Assembly (NCBI RefSeq): GCF_027942865.1
Contig: NC_134510.1
Coordinates: 26,157,209-26,221,208, forward strand
Direction: 5' to 3'
Length of the DNA stretch: 64,000 nt
Source: Odontesthes bonariensis
Lineage: Eukaryota > Chordata > Actinopteri > Atheriniformes > Atherinopsidae
Shown: positions 11,601 through 24,400 of the stretch, piece by piece
Layout: each line of letters begins with the position of its first letter
Position numbering within the stretch: the stretch's first letter is position 1
The notes under the pieces: model-generated
Seen by the model: only the letters and a program-made list of their open reading frames with translations
The model's database searches: none
What the model was told of the DNA's origin: nothing
Made by a program: the position numbers and the translations under genes

Positions 11601-12178
11601 CGTTAACCTTTTGTGTCTCTTGTCTTTTTCCCAGGGTCAGTTGGAGGTGGTTATGGAGGACAGGGAAAGAACAAGCGAATGTTTTTACCTGTTTGAGCTG
11701 GATTCCAAGTCAGTGTGTCCAACCATTCAATCCCATCTTAGCGCTGGCTCCATAATACTCATCATGTATGTAAAGACAATTTGTAAGCCCATAATGTCAG
11801 GCTTACACGTGATATGATATACAAATCATTTGCTTTCTTCTTTCAGTGGTTTCTGCCTTGTGGCTGTTTACCTCATTGGAGGTTTCCTCTACCAGCGGCT
11901 GATTGTTGGCGCCAAAGGGATGGAGCAATTCCCCAATTATGCTTTCTGGGTGGAAGTCGGGAACCTAACCGCGGTAAGCCTAATCAAGTTGATGGATTAG
12001 TCGAAGATTTTAAATGTTGCAAGAATTCCAGACAATCTTTACTCCCTCCCTGCAGGACGGTTGTGACTTTGTGTGCCGATCACAAAATCGAGAGAAAGCT
12101 CCGGCTTACAGGGGACTGACCACAGACGCCTTAGAGGAAGAGCCTGAAGAAAGAGATGACCACCTACTACCGATGTGA
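8693..12178 (+). CDS. m6pr: Cation-dependent mannose-6-phosphate receptor
   Basis: Type I membrane receptor that binds mannose-6-phosphate on lysosomal hydrolases in the trans-Golgi and ferries them to endosomes. Seven coding exons join in phase: 8693-8698, 9952-10124, 10336-10502, 10725-10834, 11635-11765, 11847-11973, 12056-12178, giving 278 residues (human 277). The first coding exon holds only ATG AAG. A signal peptide ([20 protein letters not shown] onward) precedes the luminal domain, whose conserved segments include [21 protein letters not shown] and [10 protein letters not shown]. One membrane segment (about [19 protein letters not shown]) is followed by the cytosolic tail with [26 protein letters not shown] and the terminal [10 protein letters not shown], the acidic dileucine signal recognised by GGA adaptors. 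Alternative polyadenylation is likely, with signals at 12427 and 13350. The identification is secure from the tail alone. Confidence 0.97.
9114..9145. repeat. Perfect 12-bp hairpin
   Basis: Arms CATTGATGTGAG (9114-9125) and CTCACATCAATG (9134-9145) are exact inverted repeats around an 8-base loop. It lies inside m6pr intron 1. No function is visible. Confidence 0.7.
10953..11354. mobile_element. TTAA-target MITE, internally shortened copy
   Basis: A non-coding inverted-repeat element inside the m6pr intron between coding exons 4 and 5. Ends are AGGGACAGTTCGCC and its near-complement GGCGAACTATCCCT, flanked on both sides by TTAA (10949-10952 and 11355-11358). The two arms share blocks such as the ccagccaactag region and meet after a much reduced middle. 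The same family occurs at 62127-62792 with a longer centre. TTAA duplication together with AGGG ends fits Kolobok-type or piggyBac-type transposases. I favour Kolobok-like, as inference. Confidence 0.85.
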
Positions 12179-12426
12179 CCTCAGACACAGGACAGACATT
12201 TTTTACTGTGTGACACAGGTTACCTTTTCACGTTAGACAAAGTTATTGGCACACACAAGTCTGTTTTCTTCGCCTGGTTTTAGTCACTCCCTGCTGACAC
12301 TTTGTGCTTATTCTGGACTCGTTCCCAGAAGGAGGGCATGCCGCTTAATGGGCAGACAGACTTGTCTCCTGTTACAGATCTCATGACGCAAACAAATAAG
12401 TGATTCACCCAAGATTAAAAAGTCAC

Positions 12427-12432
12427 AATAAA
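12427..12432 (+). other. m6pr proximal polyadenylation signal
   Basis: AATAAA about 250 bases after the m6pr stop. It would give a short 3' untranslated region. Confidence 0.5.
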
Positions 12433-13349
12433 GTCTCTTCCGTGGAAATCTGACTTAAAAAAAGGGAGAAATTAAGAAGTTGAATTTCTACTGTACATGC
12501 TGTAAACTCGGTGGTATTTTGTTCATCTTTGTCTGCTCAGCTATTCATTGTTTTATGATTCTGTAAGATGCAGTGAGCTGTCAAACCCGGGGGTAATGCT
12601 TGTTGCAGGTTACATAACATACCAGCGGTGTTGCTTTTGTAATTCGGCTTTAATCGTTTTACGTTTTGTTTTGACAGATAAGATGTGAATGTTTAACTGT
12701 ATGCACAGTGACTGTACGTACAGCCCTGCTGTGCACGTAGAAATTCCTGCAAAAACCAAAGCTTACGTGAGTTAGATTTTTTTTGTTTGATATTCTTCTT
12801 GTTTCTTCCAAATGATTCTACATCAGTTCTATTACCCCTTTAAGAAGTGATGTTCTGTAGCTTGATCGGTGTAACTCTCTGTCCTCCTACGTTTTCATCA
12901 GAAAGGTCAGCGCTGCCATTAAATTACCACATTAAACCTACTCGTTTAATTTCAGGAGGAATCCGCACCATTTCGATTCCAACTCGGAAACTTTTTTTTC
13001 ATATTAATGTTACCTTAGAAAAAAAATACCTGTGAACTCTAATACACAGGGAATTCTAATCATAAATTATTCCTTAGAAATAAGGTATGTATACTGTTAT
13101 TTAGAGAGAATGAATGAGCATTAACTGCAATATGCCAATGTTCATAATCACCATACCATGCTTTAACGGTGTATAAACGCAGGCCTGGCTACCTACGTTG
13201 TAATACTGACCCAAACACCAGAAACGTGCTGCTTGAACTGACTATTTTCTGTAGACTCACGTTTGACCAAATGTTTGGGCTACTTTCTGGCTTCTGCAGT
13301 AAAACGCATAAAGTGGCAATGACAGCACTTTCTGTCGTCTCCTTGTATT

Positions 13350-13355
13350 AATAAA
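13350..13355 (+). other. m6pr distal polyadenylation signal
   Basis: AATAAA followed within about 20 bases by GT-rich sequence, some 1.17 kb after the m6pr stop. The intervening sequence has no other gene and would be the long 3' untranslated region. Confidence 0.5.
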
Positions 13356-13379
13356 GTTGTAACAATGTTGGAGTTTTTA

Positions 13380-14590
13380 GGATACCATTCCTGAGATTTG
13401 TAACATGTTTTTTTTCCTAAATCTAATATTCATGCTGCTAAAGACTAAGCTTGGCTTTTTGAGTTGAATGGAAAATCTGATGTTCGGTTGCACTGAATGA
13501 GGCTGGCCCATATAAGCACTTATGTCTCTTTTATTTGGTTTGTTTAGTTAAGTGAATTGTGTCCTAAGAGTATCTGGCAGAAATGGTTACACCTGTGGCT
13601 GAAGCGGATAGAAAAACATCCAGGTTGGTTTACTGTTGCAGTGTGTTTGTCTTAGAATTGATTGCAAGTCATGGACTTTACTGTTTGTTTTAGATTCTAT
13701 TAAAGATGAACCATAAAACTGGTTAACATGTTCCCATTGTCGTGGTGAGTGTGCTCACTTAAGGGGATTTTATCGCATTGAAAAAGCTTACACTGATCAA
13801 AGACCTGGCTTGACTCTTAAGTATATGTTACATTCTTGCATTTCATTTGCATAACTTACAGTGATATATCAAACCTCTGGCATTGCTACAAATCTTTCTC
13901 TTACATGAACCTTCTCCTCGCTATTTTTATTACTGCCATCTACTGAGCCACAGGGGTTACTGTTCTACTGGCTTCTAAAATTAATATTTCATGGTGCTGT
14001 CCCTAATATCCATACCGAAGTTTTTTGTTGGTTTGTTTTTTTTTTTACCTATGACGCCTACCTCAAAGTTAAATAGGATGCCCAAATATACAGTATGACA
14101 CTTGGGGGTACAAGGTACACAGTATAAAATATGTCAAGATATACATACTTTTATAAGTAGTCTAATATGCATCTAGAAATATTAGCTCCAGAATAAAGTG
14201 TTGTAGCTACCACGTGGATGCACCCTTTTAGATATATGAGGTTAAATAGAGTGAGAGTACATCAAAAAAACTTTCTAAATTGCACTTAAAACTGTATTTT
14301 GTTTATTTCTTTAAACCTGTAGCAGTCACAAGTCCACAGAAAGTGTCATCACTGACCAAATTCTTTATCTTTAAGAAATATAAATCAATTAAAGATCTGA
14401 TGGCAGAAACACTCACTGAAATTGATGAAGAGCCCTGTTATTCACTAGCCTTATTGTTTGAGATGCTCCAAGAAATAAACTTTATTTCCCTCAGGAGAAG
14501 TCTCTACACGCCGGGAGATGAGCGCCTGGAGGCTGTCCGCTCCTCCAACGGAGCGATCCGCCAGCGTACACAAAGAAGAAGAAGAAGACT
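13380..14590. other. Intergenic region between m6pr and phc1
   Basis: No convincing gene or recognised repeat. The open frame at 14280-14609 overlaps the phc1 promoter and resembles no protein I know. Confidence 0.55.
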
Positions 14591-14595
14591 GGAGA

Positions 14596-14613
14596 GGGGC
14601 GGGGCTTGATTGG
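14596..14613 (+). promoter_or_regulatory. phc1 promoter: GC box and inverted CCAAT box
   Basis: GGGGCGGGGC (14596-14605) is followed immediately by ATTGG (14609-14613). This Sp1 site plus NF-Y site arrangement is typical of a TATA-less housekeeping promoter and sits just upstream of the predicted untranslated first exon. Confidence 0.6.
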
Positions 14614-14639
14614 AGGCAAAAACCCTGAAAGGGTCTGTC

Positions 14640-14717
14640 GTTGAGAGTTAAAACCAAGATCGGAGTTGTAAGTTAGCTGCATTTAACTGTGAAAAAGACG
14701 CGCAAACCCGAGATTAG
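14640..14717 (+). other. phc1 untranslated first exon
   Basis: The donor attag|gtaaga ends this exon at 14717. It splices to an acceptor just before the start codon at 15526 (tag at 15518-15520 or aag at 15515-15517). The transcription start is inferred from the promoter elements. Confidence 0.5.
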
Positions 14718-15525
14718 GTAAGAATATAAGTCCAAGTGAAATATAATAAACGCTGGCGTGTTGCAGGACTTAAAGTTACTAGCTTTCTGTCTGCAGAAAA
14801 GCAGCTAACATGCTAAGCAGTTAGCCTGTGTTTAACTAACACTTAACGCAACATGTTTTATTACACTGTAAAGTAAATTCAGTATTTACACCCCAAATCG
14901 ACAGTTTTAACTGCGGCCCAAACACTTTAAGTGTGGTCTGTAAGACTGTTTTGAGATAAAAACCAAGTAGCAGAAATCCATTGGAGTTAGCCATTGATGG
15001 ATAATTAGCCTCCCCTGATGTTTTGAACTTTTTCCTCCACGTTCATCTTTCCATCGGACACATCTATCATGTTGATAACTGGTGTGAAAAATAAAAAGAC
15101 CACAGTACAACGATGTCGGTCAATTTGCGTTACGTTCATAAGACAAAGTTAGATCTTAATTACACCTTTGTGCACTGTCCAAGGAGCTGTGATAAACAGT
15201 AATGCACCTCTGATCATTTAAAGTTAATGCACCGAAAATTGAGGATGCACTTCAGCAACAGGATCCAACAAGTTTCACAACACTTTTTATATGCTTATGA
15301 AACAATAATTACTTCGCCATGTTACCTATTAATTTGTAGAATTTGGTATTTTTGTGATTATATTGCATGTATCCTCGTTGAGGTTTATCAGATGTTCACC
15401 AGATTTCATGTTTAGATATATACTGTTGGTAATTATGTAATGAATGTAAAGGTCTTATTGTAAATAGAGCACAAACAGTCTCTGACAACTCCTGATGAGC
15501 GTCCTTTTGGTTTGAAGTAGCAAAC

Positions 15526-16624
15526 ATGGATGCAGGGGAAGACCAAAACACAAGTAACACCAACGGAAATCCTCAGACAAGTGGGAACTCCCGAGCGCCT
15601 CAGATAGCCCGCATGTCCTTATATGAGAGACAAGCTGTACAGGTGAGGGGTTGATATATTACATTGATGTCCCAAAATGTAAATATTGAATAAATAAAGA
15701 GATGTTTTGAAATAAGCTTTGATGTAACACATGAATGTGTCTTTTTTAAGGCTCTCCAAGCATTGCAGAGGCAGCCTAATGCAGCTCAGTACTTCCAGCA
15801 GCTCATGCTGCAGCAGCAGATCAACAATGCTCAACTCCACAACTTGGCTGCTGTGCAACAGGTAACCCAAATCATGACATCATCTTCCAGTTAGTAGAAT
15901 GATATTGTAAGAAAAGCATTGCATCCCTGTTCTTTTATTTCACTCTTCAAACCAGGCCACACTTGCAGCTAGTCGCCAGTCCAATACTCCAAGTAATAGC
16001 ATGTCTCAAGTGCCCACCACTGTAAGTTTCCATGTTAAAAATGATTAATTAGACGGCAATTGTTTAGGCTGTTGATAAATTTTACTATAAATGTTCTATT
16101 TTCTGTTCCTCGCAGGTCAATCCAAGCACCACGTCTGCAGGAGTGACTATCACCAGCCCTCGACCGCACGGCTCAGCTACCTCTGCAACATCAACAGCTC
16201 TCAACCAGTCGGTGCTGCTGGGTGGAAACTCTGCAGGGCAGGGTCAGATGTATCTGAGGGTGAGTCAACAATCGCCATCCACCGTGTCCATTTTAAAGTA
16301 ACATATATTACATTTGTCTGTGTTGCAGATTTTTGATACAGCGTTTGGGTTGGTATCTGCTGTTATTAATAACGAGAGTGTGTATTCTATGAGTTCTGTG
16401 GAATAGCTGTTACAACAGCTGCAGTAATGATAAATACTATACGTCTAAGTAAGACAGAACCATGGTAATAACAGTCATTAACAGAATATGTGCTATGGCC
16501 ACCTGGGCTGCTCTTTACACAGGTCAACCGCTCTCTTAGGGCTCCACTTGCCTCTCAGCTCATCTTCATGCCTGGTGGTACAACAGCTACTGTTGCAACT
16601 GTTACCCAGACCCAACCACAGCCC

Positions 16625-16660
<36 letters not shown>

Positions 16661-19600
16661 GAAGCTGCCTCCACCACGTCGAGTGCCCAATCTGACAATG
16701 ATCAGGTTTGATTTCTTTTCCCACGTCCATTATGTGAAATCTGTGCTAATTAAAGTCTTACAGTTTGAGATATGGCTTGTTTGGCTTGTTTTTGACTTGA
16801 TTTAAGAGCAAATGTATTTTCACCAGAAACTATTTCTTTCTGTATTTCCCAGGTGCAGAACTTGGCTCTACACTGTGTCTCCACCCCCAAAGCGGCTGTC
16901 GTCAAGTCTGAGCTTCCAGAGAGGAAAGACGCTGCCAGTTTTCCTCTCACTCACCAGCAGCAACAGATTTTCCCCCAGACAGCTCAGCAGCAGCAAGTGC
17001 AACACCAAATGGCAAAACCCAGCTTTAATCAGCAGGCTGGCACCAACCCAATGACTGTGAAGACTGGAAACCAGGCTGCCATGACTGTCACTCCTGCTGC
17101 TTCTGTAGCCCCTTCCTCCTCTTCTTCCCCTGCACTTCCTCTCTCCCAGCTCCTCCTGTCCTCCTCCGCTGCCCCTGTAATCCTGGTGCCCACGTCAAAT
17201 GTTACTACCTCCGCTCAGGGCTACCCGATCGGCTCAGTGGCACCAAAGGCCAACATGAACGCGCAGACTCTGGTGGTGCAGCCACTGCAACAGGCCAGCA
17301 ACAATGTGGAGAAAGGTCCAGTTCCAATTCAGCCCAAGACAGCTCAGGGACACCGCCTACCCGTGCAGCTTCCCCCTCGACACCCGCCCCCCATTCTCCC
17401 AGCTCCACCAAGCAACAGTCTGGTCACCACAGGAGGTCACAACCCTCCCCACATCCCTGTCCAACTGGTGGGAGCCAGGCAGAGCCTAGTAGGAAACACA
17501 CAAGCTTTGGCTCTTGCCCAGGCACGAAACTGTATAGCCCAGGAAAGTCTATGTGGTGGGATTGTTGTCCCAGTCACCAGCAATACTGCTGTGGTGAGAT
17601 AAAATGCACTGGTCAAGTTAAGTGTCGTGATAAATATAACTTTTCAGGGATTTGTAACAGTTGCATCTGTTTTTCTTTTCCCTCATACTGTTAGACAAAG
17701 CCTGCCGTTGGCTCTCTGAAGAGAAAATCTGACTGTGATGCACCGAATGAGATGGCAGAATCTTCAGATTCTGCACCCATGAAGGATTCTGCTCCTCCTT
17801 TATCCCCTGCACCAACAAAGGACTCAGGTGTGCCACTTCGTCTGCTCCAAATCAAATACACTTATTTTGATTTGTGCTTGAAAATTAGGACTCTTAACAC
17901 TCGAAAACTGTAAAAAACAAACAAAAAAAACAACCTTTTTGTTTCTGTGGTTCCTCGACAGTTCCTCCTGTTGAAGCTGCATTCTCATCTCCTCCCACCC
18001 TTTCCTTACCTCTGCCCATATCAAGAGTCGGGCACGGGGACAAAGACAGAGCGCCTGTTCCCCAGGCGGTGGTCAAACCTCAAGTCCTTACTCATCTCAT
18101 AGAGGGCTTTGTGATTCAGGAGGGAGCGGAGCCCTTCCCCGTAAGTGCATCCTGCCATGATAATACACAAAAACTCAAATGTTAAACCTAATCGTGGCCA
18201 TGCACTTATTCATGAGGAGATGTATCTTACCTTAAAGCTTGTGCTTGACGTTTCAGGTTGCTGGACTCCTCAAAGACAGAGATTTTGCCCTGGTTGGCCG
18301 CACGGAGAACGGCCCCCCATGTAAGCGATGCCTTATCGATTCATTTGTTAAGTATGATTCCCCCCAAACCCGTCTGTTTGGACAGTATGCTGAATGTGTG
18401 GTTTTTCATCTCTCCTGCAGTGTTAAAGTGTGAGTACTGTGGATGCCTCGCTCCGGCCAGTCAGTTCAGAGGATCGAAGAGGTTCTGTTCCAATACCTGC
18501 GCTAAGAGGTGCATTTCTGTTACTGTCAAACTTTCAGTGTCAGAATCATTGTTGTGATTGTGTTTTTTTTTACATGGTCTCAGTCACCTCTATGTTCTGT
18601 ACCCAAGGACAGACATGCAGAAGAAAAAGAGCTTTGCAACTAAAGCTGTACCAGTAACTTGATTTTTTTTAAGATGGTTCATTTAGGAGGACCATTGTGG
18701 TTTGTTTAAAGCAAAAGCAATGATTAATCAAGGGAGGTTAGTTGGTTGAGAGGCTGGAGTCATCTTTAGTGTGTGTCGGTGGAGAGTTACACGACAGGGA
18801 GCAGCCTCAGACTGTGCTTTTATTGTACTTACAGGTACAATGTGAGCTGCAGCCAGCACTTCAAGAGCAGCAGAGGGAGAAATGCTGCAGGGCAAGCGCC
18901 ACCTCCAGCGCCCACGGAGAGCTCTGCACGGCGCCGGGGCCCTTCTCGCAGAAGTAGCTCTAATATCACCTATAATAAAATAGCAAGCAAGCATCTTTCT
19001 GTCAAGGTGAGACTTGGAAGTTGGCTCATCATATTCTGACTAATAACTATATATGTACTGCTAAACTATGATTTGCCTTTAAGGATAAGGTATCATTCAG
19101 TTCGATTCCGCACATTTAAAACAGGCGCTTTGCTTCAATTTTGATTACACGTACACATTCCTGGTGTTGTAAAACGCTCACCACAGCAGCAGATGTGTAT
19201 TATTTCTCTGCTGAGAAGAGCCTGCAACAAATACACCACTCTGTCCTGTTTAGTATCATGTTTTACAAGCTACAGACCTTCAACCTGATGCAACAGGTGG
19301 TTTGGTACACAGAACCATCTGGAGGATACTTTAAAAAAAAAGGCTTCTCGTGCAACTGTTAAGGTCATGAGTGTAATTCATCTAATCAGATCAGTAGAGC
19401 ACTTCAAGAGGAGGCAAAAAAACATCTGTACCTGCAACTAAAGGACAATAGTTGGTTCAAAATTTGTGTTTGTGAAGATTTATCATGTAACTTTGTACTT
19501 CAATGTCCGCTGTGCTGGGTGTAGTGTCACTCGGAGTCCAGCCGCTCAGAAGACGTAACCAGCGATGGGGAGGAAGAGGAGGACGATTCTCCTTCACTGT

Positions 19601-20016
19601 CCCCAAGCTCCTCGCACTCCTGCACCAGAGCCGGTCACAGTGCTCCTCAGTCTGACAGCTCGGCGCCTGGAAGCCTCCCACTAGAGGGCGCTAACTTTCT
19701 CTCTGCGACTCCTGGTCAGTGGAGCGTGGAAGAAGTCTGCAGGTTCATCTCCTCGCTGCAGGGTGAGTGTTCTGTTGGATCGCTCTTCATTTCAGATTTG
19801 GCAACGCAAGCAGAACATTTTCTCGCACGCTTAACGCATCCCCGTGTGTGTCTGTGGCGTTTAGGTTGTGAGGAGTTGGCCGCCCAGTTCCTGTCGCAGG
19901 AGATAGACGGGCAGGCTTTGATGCTTTTGCGAGAGGACCATCTAATCTCCACCATGAATATCAAGCTGGGTCCAGCACTCAAGATCTGTGCCTCCATTAA
20001 CAGTCTGCGTGAGTAA
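15526..20016 (+). CDS. phc1: Polyhomeotic-like protein 1 (PRC1 subunit)
   Basis: Nuclear Polycomb repressive complex 1 subunit; its SAM domain polymerises to compact chromatin. Thirteen coding exons join in phase: 15526-15642, 15751-15861, 15956-16021, 16116-16259, 16523-16705, 16853-17593, 17695-17827, 17962-18140, 18257-18320, 18421-18508, 18835-19006, 19525-19762, 19865-20016. The product is 795 residues, shorter than human (1004). In order: Gln/Ser/Thr-rich N-terminus, a pure ten-residue polyGln, a long Pro/Gln-rich exon, the HD1 motif (VLTHLIEGFVIQEG, within residues 499-558), an FCS zinc finger with CEYCG and FCSNTC (about 580-615), an acidic Ser-rich linker, and the SAM domain beginning WSVEEVCRF (about 735 to the end) with IDGQALMLLREDHL. 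PHC2 and PHC3 share these domains; the N-terminal sequence and m6pr linkage favour PHC1. AATAAA at 20779 ends the transcript. Confidence 0.95.
16628..16657 (+). repeat. (CAG)10 encoding polyglutamine in phc1
   Basis: Ten uninterrupted CAG codons in the exon at 16523-16705, next to other Gln and Pro codons. Pure CAG tracts are length-unstable, so this should vary between individuals. Confidence 0.95.
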
Positions 20017-20778
20017 GGATTCTCTCGCTTTTAAATCAACACTTGGACCCTTAAAAAGTAAGGCTGAGATTCTTGGAGACCGTACGGATGCGGTTCATGT
20101 CACCACACAACAGTGGTGCCCCATCACTCATGTGAACACATGTAGAACGACAGTTGACTATCCGGACACTGAATGTGACATTTCCATGCTGTTTTGTGTG
20201 AATGGTGAGCGGCTGACGCCACAGGTTGAAGTATCCACGTCAGTAGTGTTCGTCCGGTCTTTTTTTTCTGTCACTGTGACTAAAAATGTTTTATACGTAT
20301 ACACTTGAGAAACTGCGCACATCTGCCAGTTTTTTTGTTTGTTTGTTTGTTTTCTTTTTGGCTAAAACGGTTCAGCTGTTTGTCAAAAAAAAGGAATGTT
20401 GCCTTTTAGCTGAACTTTTAAAGGTGCTTTAACTTTAGTAAAATGATTTGATGTCAACTGTCAGTTACATTTCTATTTTTAGTCTTTTTGTATCGTGCTT
20501 TTTGTGTTTTTTGTTATCGATGTCCGACCCAGGCTCCAATCACAAAAATGACACTCGAAGAGCCTGGCGCATCTAGTAGTTTGTTTTAGCAGCTATTAAA
20601 AGTTTAGTTTTGTATTTTCTCCATTTTTGTAGTACAATCTGAATTATTTTTTTCATGGAAACAATATAGTTTTAGTAGCTTCAACCAATTTAACTACCTG
20701 GAGAATAGGCATTGTTCATGGTTTGCTCGCTCTAAGGGCTGAATGGAAGTGCTCTCTGTACATGTATGCAGTACTATC

Positions 20779-20784
20779 AATAAA
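20779..20784 (+). other. phc1 polyadenylation signal
   Basis: AATAAA about 760 bases after the phc1 stop, followed by GTGTGCG-type GU-rich sequence. Confidence 0.6.
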
Positions 20785-20887
20785 CAGTACCTGTTACTGA
20801 AACTGTGTGCGTCCTATTATTGCACACAATGATTTCAGCTTATGAACTGAGAAAGGTCATCCTCAGCCTTGTGGTGATTTACTCTTT

Positions 20888-20893
20888 TTTATT
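20888..20893 (-). other. Possible styk1 polyadenylation signal
   Basis: TTTATT on the plus strand reads AATAAA on the minus strand, about 600 bases after the styk1 stop. If used, the styk1 and phc1 transcripts end within about 100 bases of each other. Confidence 0.4.
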
Positions 20894-21490
20894 CACGTTT
20901 GAGTTTGCGTAAACAGTTTGAGCTCATTTCTTGCTCATAACCGACCTTTACAGAGTAAGCATCATACAGATGTGTCGTAGTGAAAGCTTTAATAACATCA
21001 ATGTGTCTCTCACTTTCATAACTCGGCATGATTTGGCACGATCCAAAAATGCATTTGTTGCACATACATGTGTTATATTTGTTAACATACGTTGGACTTT
21101 TCCAGAAAAAAAACAAAAAAAACTGCAAACCATCATATATGGACAGGATCAAGCCCAAGTTCAGGTTGTAGCAGCTGTGCAGCGGTCAGGTTTACAAAAA
21201 ATTTATCTTTTACAACAATATCACAACTTTCCTAACTAAACCCTACAAGGTTGGATATTTCCCACACAGACATTAGGTCTTATGGAGGTTCCCAAAGTTA
21301 AACAACAAAACGTGGAGTTTTCCCCTCTCTGTTGTAGGACTATAGAAGCAGAATCATTTATAATAAGGAACCATTTCATGGCTTAAAGTGCTCGTACACA
21401 GTTTGGAACACTTGAAACAGCATAAAAGTGCAGCATCAGGACTTCAGACGGTAGTTCAATTATTTTTTTCTTCTTTGGCACCGACAGTGA

Positions 21491-24400
21491 TCAGAAAACA
21501 GTGTAGCTGTTGGTTTCTCCGTATCCTGCCTCCTGCAGGTACTGTTCAATATTAACTGGCCCGGACGCCTTGAGCACTTTATCAGAGGCACTTTTCTCTC
21601 CCGAAACAAGCTTTCGGCTCGCTTCAGCCAAGGACGGACGATCTTGATCTTTCCACTGGCAGCAACTTTTAATGAGGGCATGTCTACGAGAAAGAGAAAG
21701 GGGGAAACTCTATGATCACAGACTTGCTCTCAGTTTGGATGTTGTATCACCTGGAGCGTGCAGAGGACACTCACAGTGTGTTGGAGCAGTTTGGCGTTTT
21801 TTTCAGACTTTTTCCTCTTTGATGGAACTGCAGGAGTTCGTTAACTGAGATCTCGGCAAACGGAGCGTCACCTAGAGAAAAAGAAAGAGAATATTATGCA
21901 CAACCATATAGAGAGAAGTGCATAAAAGACATATGACATTCAAAATGACGTTTAAAATGATCATTGTTTGGGAAAATAAGGAGCCGAAATACTTCAGAAG
22001 TAGGCTTTTAGTATCTCCGAAGGCGTATTTAGCAAGATATGAAGAGAAGATTAAACTTTTAAAACTTCTTTGTTATAAATCTGATTTATGTAAAATATTC
22101 AGTCGCTTAAATTGTAAATTGACTTGGATTTGTGGATACTCAACCAAAATTTAGTAAAGAATCACTGAGGCTTATAAAGACCTGCAAAAATGACTAGATG
22201 TATCTTTGAGGGAAAATATAAGTCTTGGGAATAGAGCTGACAGCGTGTGTCTCTTTTTGGGAAATTCAAAGAGTTGAAAAAGTCACAGATTAAGGTTATG
22301 TGGTACCATGGTAATGAAAATAAATCAACTTCTAATCATTTAGAAGATTTGTTATACTGATATATAGGTATCCATGTTGAACTTACCCAAAGTTGCCATT
22401 TCATACAATAATACACCAAATGACCAGCTGGAGAGGGACACACAAAGGCAAGAGTTGTTAGTCTTTCATCCAGTTTATGGTTTCAGTGATAAACCTACAG
22501 AATATCTCAATCAGTGTACGTTAACAGCAACATCTAATAAGTTATTCGGGTTTTTTTTGTTGCAGAGACACCTGCATCGGAGGCAATATGAAAAGATGAG
22601 GTTTTAGCATAAAGAGAGGAGTAAAGAGAGCTCACACGTCACTGCTCTGAGTCGCCGGCTTCTTGACTAAGAGCTCTGGTGCCTGCCATTTCTTCATGCT
22701 GGGATCAACCCTCTGAGTGGCTCCCTCGTTCTTTCTTGTGTAAACTCCATGCAGGCCCCAGAGCTTGGCTGTGAAGTGATTGCTGACCAGCACGTTCCGT
22801 GCCCGGATGTTTCCGTGGAGGAGATCTTTGCCGTGAAGGAACTCCTGATTGTGCAGCCAGACAGGAAGTTCAGGATTAAACGGACAACTCTGTGCAGTTA
22901 TATGAAGATGTCCCTAAAGGCTTACAGACTGACAATTAGCTTATTTGATGGTGTAGACTCAGAAAAATAATGAAAATAGCTTCTTGAATTTTCAACTTGA
23001 ACAGTTCCTTGTAATCTTAATGATTATTTCAATGATTGTTTGAATGGAAACTGGAAATTCTTCCGTTTGCAAAGGTCAGAAACTATGACCTAAAAACACA
23101 AACAAAACTAATAGTTTTAGAGGTTTTCGGGTACAGTTGTGTCACCAATTTGGAAGTCAAACATGCTGTAGAGGTGAAGATGTAATACAGTTCTTAGCAT
23201 ACTAACCAGTGCATGGACCACTTGTTTGGCCATAGTAAATATTCGTCTCTCAGTCATCTCACACGGAGGATCCACATTGTCCTGGGTAAACAAACACAAA
23301 ACAAAGGATTTACATTTGGACATTTTGTTGCCTGTTTAAACGACTTCTTGGCCCCACACACAGAAGAACCAGAGCTTTGTCAGATTTTTGTCTCTCACAC
23401 TCTTACCTGTCTGCATCGCCACAAGAAGCTGAGCAGGTCTTTGTTTTCAAGCTCTTCCACAACTGTGACCAGAGGAGCTCGAAGTGAGACCACACCTAAG
23501 AGTTCTGGGAGGAATGGATGCGGTCCAAGCTGGGACAGGAAGGATGCAAAGCCCAGGAAGCTGTGTCTCTCCGTGGCGTCGGCCGAGTCTGTGGAGGGTA
23601 AAAATAAAACATGGGTGATTAGATTCTGTTTTACTGAACTTATAAGAAAGAACTGCATAAGCCACAAACAATTTTCCATTCAATTCTCACCATTCAGCAC
23701 CCGCAGTACCACATTCCTGTTTTCCATACGCGCCCTGTAGAGGGACACAGAGGTGTCTGAGCGCAGCGAGAAGGCACCAGGCATAGGGGTGACCAGGTTG
23801 AAGGACTCAGGCAGCCTCTGGCGTGGCAACTCTCTAGGCTGGACAATAGGGGTGTAACTGGGCTTGTAGGGCTGTGGCGGGGGGGTGGGCGTGACGGAAG
23901 GTGTGGCCACGGCCGTGGAGAGGTTCTTTGTTGGGTAGGTGTTTGGGGGCTGGAAGGTGGAGTAGGAACTGGGAATATCCAAGGCGATGCTTTCATGCTC
24001 AAGTACATTGATACCTGGAGGAGCTATAGACAACAAGAGAAGACTAATTATACGTGAAAACTACAAGGATTAGCATAAGAATAGATAAAAAAGAACTGTT
24101 AACAAGTAATGGAACATTGATGCACTTGTTGTGATACCAGGTAGAAGATTACATTATGCAGATACTGCATTATGGATACTGTTCTTCTTCTACTATATGT
24201 TAAAAATATAAAACAAAGGGTAGAGTGAACATTTTTTCTCAGAATTCATTAGCTGTGCAAATACTAAGTCAAATCATTTAAGACTCTTAGTAAGATGGCA
24301 GCTTTTCAAATAAGTTGACACGTTGTGCTACATGTCGTGATAGAACATGCAGAATTTAGTTTGGCATTGTCCTGCTAAAATGAGTAGGGCCTTCCCTGAA

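Noticed and set aside
14280-14609. 109-codon plus-strand frame before phc1
   Set aside because: It runs into the phc1 GC box, ends in an Arg run from a GAA/AGA repeat, and resembles no known protein.
22374-22607. Plus-strand frame across styk1 exons
   Set aside because: Antisense to styk1 coding exon 22427-22387 and flanking introns; no independent support.
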